Assembly (NCBI RefSeq): GCF_001544795.2
Contig: NZ_FCOI02000003.1
Location: 248,001 to 312,000, forward strand
Direction of reading: 5' to 3'
Origin: Caballeronia temeraria
GTDB lineage: Bacteria > Pseudomonadota > Gammaproteobacteria > Burkholderiales > Burkholderiaceae
Length of the DNA: 64,000 nucleotides
Of the stretch, positions 60,387 through 64,000 are shown in pieces. Position 1 is the stretch's first letter, and each line of letters begins with the position of its first letter. A program made the position numbers and the translations under genes. The notes beneath the pieces are model-generated. The model searched no databases and was not told where the DNA came from. It saw only the letters and a program-made list of their open reading frames with translations.

Positions 60387-62321
60387 CTATCGATCGATCG
60401 CGAGCGGCATGCGGAAGGTGAAGGTCGTCGCGTGGTCGGTGGACGTCAGATCGATCGAGCCGCCGTGCGCCCGCGCGATCTCCGCGACGATGAAAAGCCC
60501 GAGCCCGAGTCCCGGATGGTCGTCGGGCCCCGCGCCGCGCGTGAACGGCGAGAACACGCCGGCCTTCAGACTGTCGGCGATGGGCGGGCCCGCATTGCTG
60601 ACCGACAAAACGAAATCGTCGTCCGCCGATATCGTCACGCTGACCGGTTCCGTTTGCGAGCCGTAAATCAGGGCGTTCTTGAGAAGATTCGACAGCAGCC
60701 GCGCGACATACACCGGGTCGGCCTCGACCGGATGCGCGAGCGAAATCGCGGTCTCGATCCGGCGACGCGGATAAGCAAGCCGCATTTCCTCGACGGCATG
60801 TTGCAGCGCGGGCTCCAGTCCCTCGCGCGTCCGCCGCAGCGTGATGCCGCTGCCGAGCCGCACACGGGTCAGATCAGAGATATCGTCGATGAGCGCGGTC
60901 ATATGCGTCGCGCTGCGCGAGATCGCATCGGAGATGGCGCGCTCGCGCTCGCCCAGTCCGCTCATGCGCAGGAGCGTCGCGCCGGCGGAAATGGCGGCCA
61001 TTGGATTGCGCAGATCGTGGCCCAGCACCGCGATGAACTGCTCGCGCAGGCCATTCACGAGGCGCGCGTCGGAGAGATCGGCCTGCGCCTTGGCCAGATG
61101 CTTTTCTGCTTCGATGTGATACGCGATGAGATCCGAAAACATGCGGAACATGCCGATCACCGCGGGATCGGTCACCTTCGCGGGTTTCGGATCGATTGCG
61201 CAGAGCGTGCCGTAGAAGCTGCCGTCGCGCAGAAAGACCGGCATCGAGATATAGCTCTGGAAGCCGTAGCGCGCGGGCGTGTGGTGATGGCGGTATCGCG
61301 CATCCTCGGCGACATGGTCTATCGCCACGACATCGCGCGCCTGGCGCACTTCGTGGCACAGCGTGGTCGCCACGCTCAGTTCGCCGCCGGGCTTGAGGCC
61401 GAAACCGATTTCGTCGTGCACGGCAAGGCACACCCAGCGCTGCGGCGTCACACGCGCGATTGCAGCGAAGCCCATGCCCGTCGTGCGGCAGATGACCTGC
61501 AAAATCGTGGGCACGGCGGCGATCGCCTGAATGGCATCCACGTCTTCCTGGAAGTCGCCAATCGGCTCGCCGATGCGCGTTTCCTGAGGCAGGCGTGCGA
61601 TGCCCGGCGCGTTCGCATCGCATAGGGCCGTGCGCGGCTGTGAGCTTCGTGTGTTGCGCAGCACGAGATGATGGCGGTCGAGGACGTCCCGCGTTTCATC
61701 GCCGTCGATCGCATCATGACGATAACTGCACATGCAGATCAGACGCCGGCCGCGCACCGCGTCCTGCACTTGCGATTCATAGTCGAGAAACGCGTTCCAG
61801 TGCGTCTGGCCCACCCACGCGCAGTTGCCGTTGGTGCGCAGGCCGCGATAGCCCGCCGACACCGCGTCGCGCTCGCGCTGCACGAGTCCCGCGACGAGCG
61901 CCGCCGGGCGAAACGGCTCACCGTTTTTGTAGAACGCCGCGCTATCCTGGATCTCGATCTGGCCGCACGCCTCGCGCGATTCGAGATCGGGAACGACCGC
62001 GCGCAAGGCCGCGCGCGCTTCGTCGGCGCTAAAGGGCGCGTCCGTCACCCACAGGCAGCGCTCGTTGTTCTCCAGCCCCGCGCGAAAGTAAGGCACGAGC
62101 GTATCGTGCAGGTCCGCGCCCGAGCCGAAGAGCTGGCCGATGTGACTTCCCCACGTGATGGAAGGCAGCGCAGGGATGCCGGAAGGGGCATGACTTTGCT
62201 CGTCGAGTGCTCGCATGGCATCTGGATGACGTGATCGCGCGCCGGAATCGGGCGGGGAATCGAAAGCGCGGCGCAGTTTCGGTGCGTCACGATTGACTGA
62301 CGCATTATCCTTCAATGGCAT
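60387..62321 (-). CDS. Sensor histidine kinase with MEDS and GAF domains
   Basis: Cytosolic kinase of 644 residues without membrane helices. Residues about 58-225 are a MEDS sensor domain (HIGQLFGSGADLHDTLVPYF; GQTHWNAFLDYESQV). A GAF domain follows (about 265-405; MGFAAIARVTPQRWVCLAVH; FQSYISMPVFLRDGSFYGTL). HisKA has the phospho-acceptor H435 (VLGHDLRNPM), and the ATPase has N (LLKNALIY) and G boxes (DDHPGLGLGLFIVAEIARAH). No response regulator lies nearby, so it is an orphan. The start may be the ATG at 62216 instead. Confidence 0.9.
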   Translation of the reverse strand: MPLKDNASVNRDAPKLRRAFDSPPDSGARSRHPDAMRALDEQSHAPSGIPALPSITWGSHIGQLFGSGADLHDTLVPYFRAGLENNERCLWVTDAPFSADEARAALRAVVPDLESREACGQIEIQDSAAFYKNGEPFRPAALVAGLVQRERDAVSAGYRGLRTNGNCAWVGQTHWNAFLDYESQVQDAVRGRRLICMCSYRHDAIDGDETRDVLDRHHLVLRNTRSSQPRTALCDANAPGIARLPQETRIGEPIGDFQEDVDAIQAIAAVPTILQVICRTTGMGFAAIARVTPQRWVCLAVHDEIGFGLKPGGELSVATTLCHEVRQARDVVAIDHVAEDARYRHHHTPARYGFQSYISMPVFLRDGSFYGTLCAIDPKPAKVTDPAVIGMFRMFSDLIAYHIEAEKHLAKAQADLSDARLVNGLREQFIAVLGHDLRNPMAAISAGATLLRMSGLGERERAISDAISRSATHMTALIDDISDLTRVRLGSGITLRRTREGLEPALQHAVEEMRLAYPRRRIETAISLAHPVEADPVYVARLLSNLLKNALIYGSQTEPVSVTISADDDFVLSVSNAGPPIADSLKAGVFSPFTRGAGPDDHPGLGLGLFIVAEIARAHGGSIDLTSTDHATTFTFRMPLAIDR

Positions 62322-62373
62322 GCCGCATGCACGCGAATCGCTCCTTTTCCCGCGACGCCGCCCGGAGATTGCG

Positions 62374-62991
62374 ATGAAGATCCCCTCCGCACGTTATGGA
62401 CTCGCGTTCGTCGTCAACGTGGCGCTGCCCGCGCTCGCGTATCGAATCACGCTCGGCCAGTTCGGCGTGGTGGACGCGCTCATCGCTTCGGCTGTTCCGC
62501 TCGTCGCGTGGATGGTCTTCGACGTGGTGCGCTTCAGGCACTTCGACGCGTTGAGCGCGATCGTGCTGGCGGGCATCGCCATGTCGCTGATGGTCCTGCT
62601 GTCGGGCGCGGCGCGCTGGATGGGCGAAGCGCGCGAGCCTGCGGTGAGCGGCATCATCGGCGTGCTGTTTCTGCTCTCGCTCTTTCTCGAGCGGCCGCTG
62701 GTGTACTACCTTGCGCGCTCGACGATGTCGCGCGAAGCGCAAGGCCGCGAAACGGAATTCGACGCACGATGGCAATCGAATCCGGCGCTCGCGAGATCCA
62801 TCCGGCTGATGACCGTCGTCTGGGGCATCGGTCTCGTCGGCGAAAATCTCGCGCGTCTCTGGATCGCGCTTGCGCTGATCGAACCGGACGCCGGCCGGTT
62901 CTCGACGTGGCTCCGATACGCGGTTTATGGCGGACTCACGCTCTGGACCATGCTCTATCGACGCCTGTACATCAAGCGGCAGCAGCCATGA
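62374..62991 (+). CDS. VC0807-type integral membrane protein
   Basis: Protein of 205 residues with about six hydrophobic segments (near 10-25, 36-52, 63-80, 93-110, 148-168 and 180-198). The overall pattern, with VVNVALPALAYRITL, PLVAWMVFDVVRFRHFDALS and LFLLSLFLERPLVYYLARS, matches the VC0807 family of unknown function. The ATG at 62374 has CGGAGA upstream. It is divergent from the histidine kinase gene and may share its control region. Confidence 0.8.
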   Translation: MKIPSARYGLAFVVNVALPALAYRITLGQFGVVDALIASAVPLVAWMVFDVVRFRHFDALSAIVLAGIAMSLMVLLSGAARWMGEAREPAVSGIIGVLFLLSLFLERPLVYYLARSTMSREAQGRETEFDARWQSNPALARSIRLMTVVWGIGLVGENLARLWIALALIEPDAGRFSTWLRYAVYGGLTLWTMLYRRLYIKRQQP

Positions 62992-63156
62992 ACAAAAAGG
63001 TAACGAACGTTGACGGCACTTCAATACGCCCGAATACTGCGCTTGCAGACATCGGCTGGCGCCGCTGCATTCGCGTTCGCCGATAACTGCGCTCATAGAT
63101 CAGGAGAATCGATCGCGCCCGGTCGTCATCGGAACAACCGATACAAGGAACCTCGA

Positions 63157-64000
63157 ATGAAGAATGCCTTGTCCGTAAGCTTTGTCATGAAGACTGCCGT
63201 CGCAGTCTCCGCTGTCTCGATCGCGCTGAGCGCCAACGCCGTCGAGCCGATCAAGATCACGCTAGCCAACTGGGCCGATACGCAAGCGGTCGTCTACACC
63301 GCGAAATACGTGCTGGAAACGAAGCTGCAACAGCCCGTCACGCTGACGACCGCGGACCTCGGCATTCAGTTTCAGGGCATCGCGCGCGGCGACGTGGATC
63401 TGATGCTCGGCGCCTGGCTTCCAGTCACGCACGCGGCCTATTACGCGCGCTTCAAGAACGATATGGAAGATCTCGGCGTCATCTATTCGGGCGCGAAGAT
63501 CGGCTGGGCGGTGCCGGATTACGTGCCGGAAAGCGAAGTGGCGGCGATCGGCGATCTGAACAAGCCCGATGTCAAGACCAAGATGAACAGCACGATTCAG
63601 GGCATCGAACCGGGTGCGGGAGAGATGGTCGCGTCGGAAAAGGCGATGAAGGAATACGACCTCGCCGGCTATAACCTGATTCGCGCGAGCGAGGCCGGCA
63701 TGCTGACCGCCGTGTCGCGCGCGTATCAGTCGAAGAGCTGGATCGTCGCGACCGTCTGGAGCCCGCACTGGCTCTGGCAGAAGTACAAGATGCGCTATCT
63801 GAAGGACCCGAAAGGCGTGCTGGGCGGCGACGAGCAGATTCATGGCTTCGCCTCCAAGCAGTTCGCGGGGAAATTTCCGCGCGCGAACGTCTTCATCCGC
63901 CACTTCAAGCTGACGCTCGCCGATGTCGAATCGATCGAACTCGACGGCAACGCGTCGAACGACTGGAGCGCGGCAGCGAAGAAATTCGTCGACAGCCATC
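63157..64000 (+). CDS. Glycine betaine/proline-type ABC substrate-binding protein, 3' end outside window
   Basis: Periplasmic binding protein of the ProX/OpuAC family. A signal peptide (AVAVSAVSIALSANAVEP) is followed by ITLANWADTQAVVYTAKYVL, GIQFQGIARGDVDLMLGAWLP, TIQGIEPGAGEMVASEKAM and TVWSPHWLWQKYKMRYL; the tryptophans in GAWLP and WSPHW are those that cage quaternary ammonium ligands in the family. The frame is open to the last base, about 281 residues. It probably heads an osmoprotectant transport operon to the right. A small inverted repeat ATCGG/CCGAT (63128-63142) lies before the ATG. Confidence 0.9.
   Translation, partial: MKNALSVSFVMKTAVAVSAVSIALSANAVEPIKITLANWADTQAVVYTAKYVLETKLQQPVTLTTADLGIQFQGIARGDVDLMLGAWLPVTHAAYYARFKNDMEDLGVIYSGAKIGWAVPDYVPESEVAAIGDLNKPDVKTKMNSTIQGIEPGAGEMVASEKAMKEYDLAGYNLIRASEAGMLTAVSRAYQSKSWIVATVWSPHWLWQKYKMRYLKDPKGVLGGDEQIHGFASKQFAGKFPRANVFIRHFKLTLADVESIELDGNASNDWSAAAKKFVDSH

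Noticed and set aside
62988-63086. 32-codon ORF overlapping the VC0807 gene stop by ATGA
   Set aside because: No ribosome site of its own, basic tail without pattern and no neighbour logic; coupling by ATGA alone is too weak.
1-64000. CRISPR arrays, tRNA/rRNA genes, insertion sequences, prophage genes
   Set aside because: No regularly spaced repeats, no tRNA cloverleaf or rRNA stretch, and no transposase, integrase or capsid motif were seen on either strand.

Overview
The window is high-GC DNA with dense, tightly packed genes. The mix (Burkholderia-type porin, HAE1 RND efflux followed by a pqi locus, MocR regulators, a GarD/KdgD aldarate pathway, many DUFs typical of beta-proteobacteria) points to a member of the Burkholderiaceae (Burkholderia, Paraburkholderia or Caballeronia), perhaps a secondary replicon because almost everything here is accessory metabolism, transport and stress adaptation. 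This assignment is inference from gene content and codon bias. I see no rRNA, tRNA, CRISPR array, insertion sequence, phage or replication origin.

Layout. (1) 1-5.0 kb: amino-acid uptake and oxidation (branched-chain amino-acid binding protein, cut by the window edge; DadA-like FAD oxidoreductase; APC permease) facing a MocR/PdxR-type regulator, with TTGTGTG repeats between them. (2) 5.6-15.1 kb: a tripartite RND efflux operon (adaptor, pump, outer-membrane factor) that runs by overlapping stop/start codons straight into pqiA-pqiB-pqiC, an envelope lipid-transport locus. (3) 15.1-24.7 kb, minus strand: an operon DUF3141 - pta - ackA - fabI - unknown gene, followed upstream by a SulP transporter, a PPK2 polyphosphate kinase, an RRM RNA-binding protein and a small membrane protein. 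(4) 24.9-30.1 kb: an outer-membrane beta-barrel protein and a six-gene minus-strand operon in which every product carries an export signal (DUF3300, DUF2950, glycine-zipper, a duplicated beta-domain protein, BamE-like lipoprotein, small exported protein). (5) 30.3-35.9 kb: VIT-like membrane protein, D-lactate-type dehydrogenase, AspT/YidE-type transporter and glycogen debranching enzyme. (6) 36.1-40.3 kb: orphan amino-acid-type binding protein, ArsB/NhaD-type ion transporter, second SulP transporter. (7) 40.3-46 kb: a porin/acyl-CoA ligase operon and a large MalT-type LuxR regulator flanked by related GC-rich hairpins. (8) 46-54.9 kb: a universal-stress fusion protein, then quinone reductase, TauD dioxygenase, BKACE, MFS transporter, serine hydrolase, an M20 amidohydrolase, a GlxA-type AraC regulator and an SDR. 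(9) 55-59.2 kb: galactarate/glucarate catabolism (garD divergent from kdgD and an aldarate MFS transporter). (10) 59.2-64 kb: DUF2322, an SRPBCC protein, the relic of a lost gene, an orphan MEDS-GAF histidine kinase, a VC0807-type membrane protein, and a glycine-betaine-type binding protein cut by the right edge.

The most interesting stretch is 15-36 kb. It collects genes for substrate-level ATP formation (Pta/AckA), an enoyl reductase, a PHA-synthase-like alpha/beta-hydrolase of unknown activity (DUF3141, with an intact Cys-Asp-His set), polyphosphate-dependent nucleotide phosphorylation (PPK2), D-lactate formation and glycogen debranching. Read together they look like a survival or energy-reserve programme for oxygen or nutrient limitation. 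That reading is inference; I found no convincing FNR box to support it.
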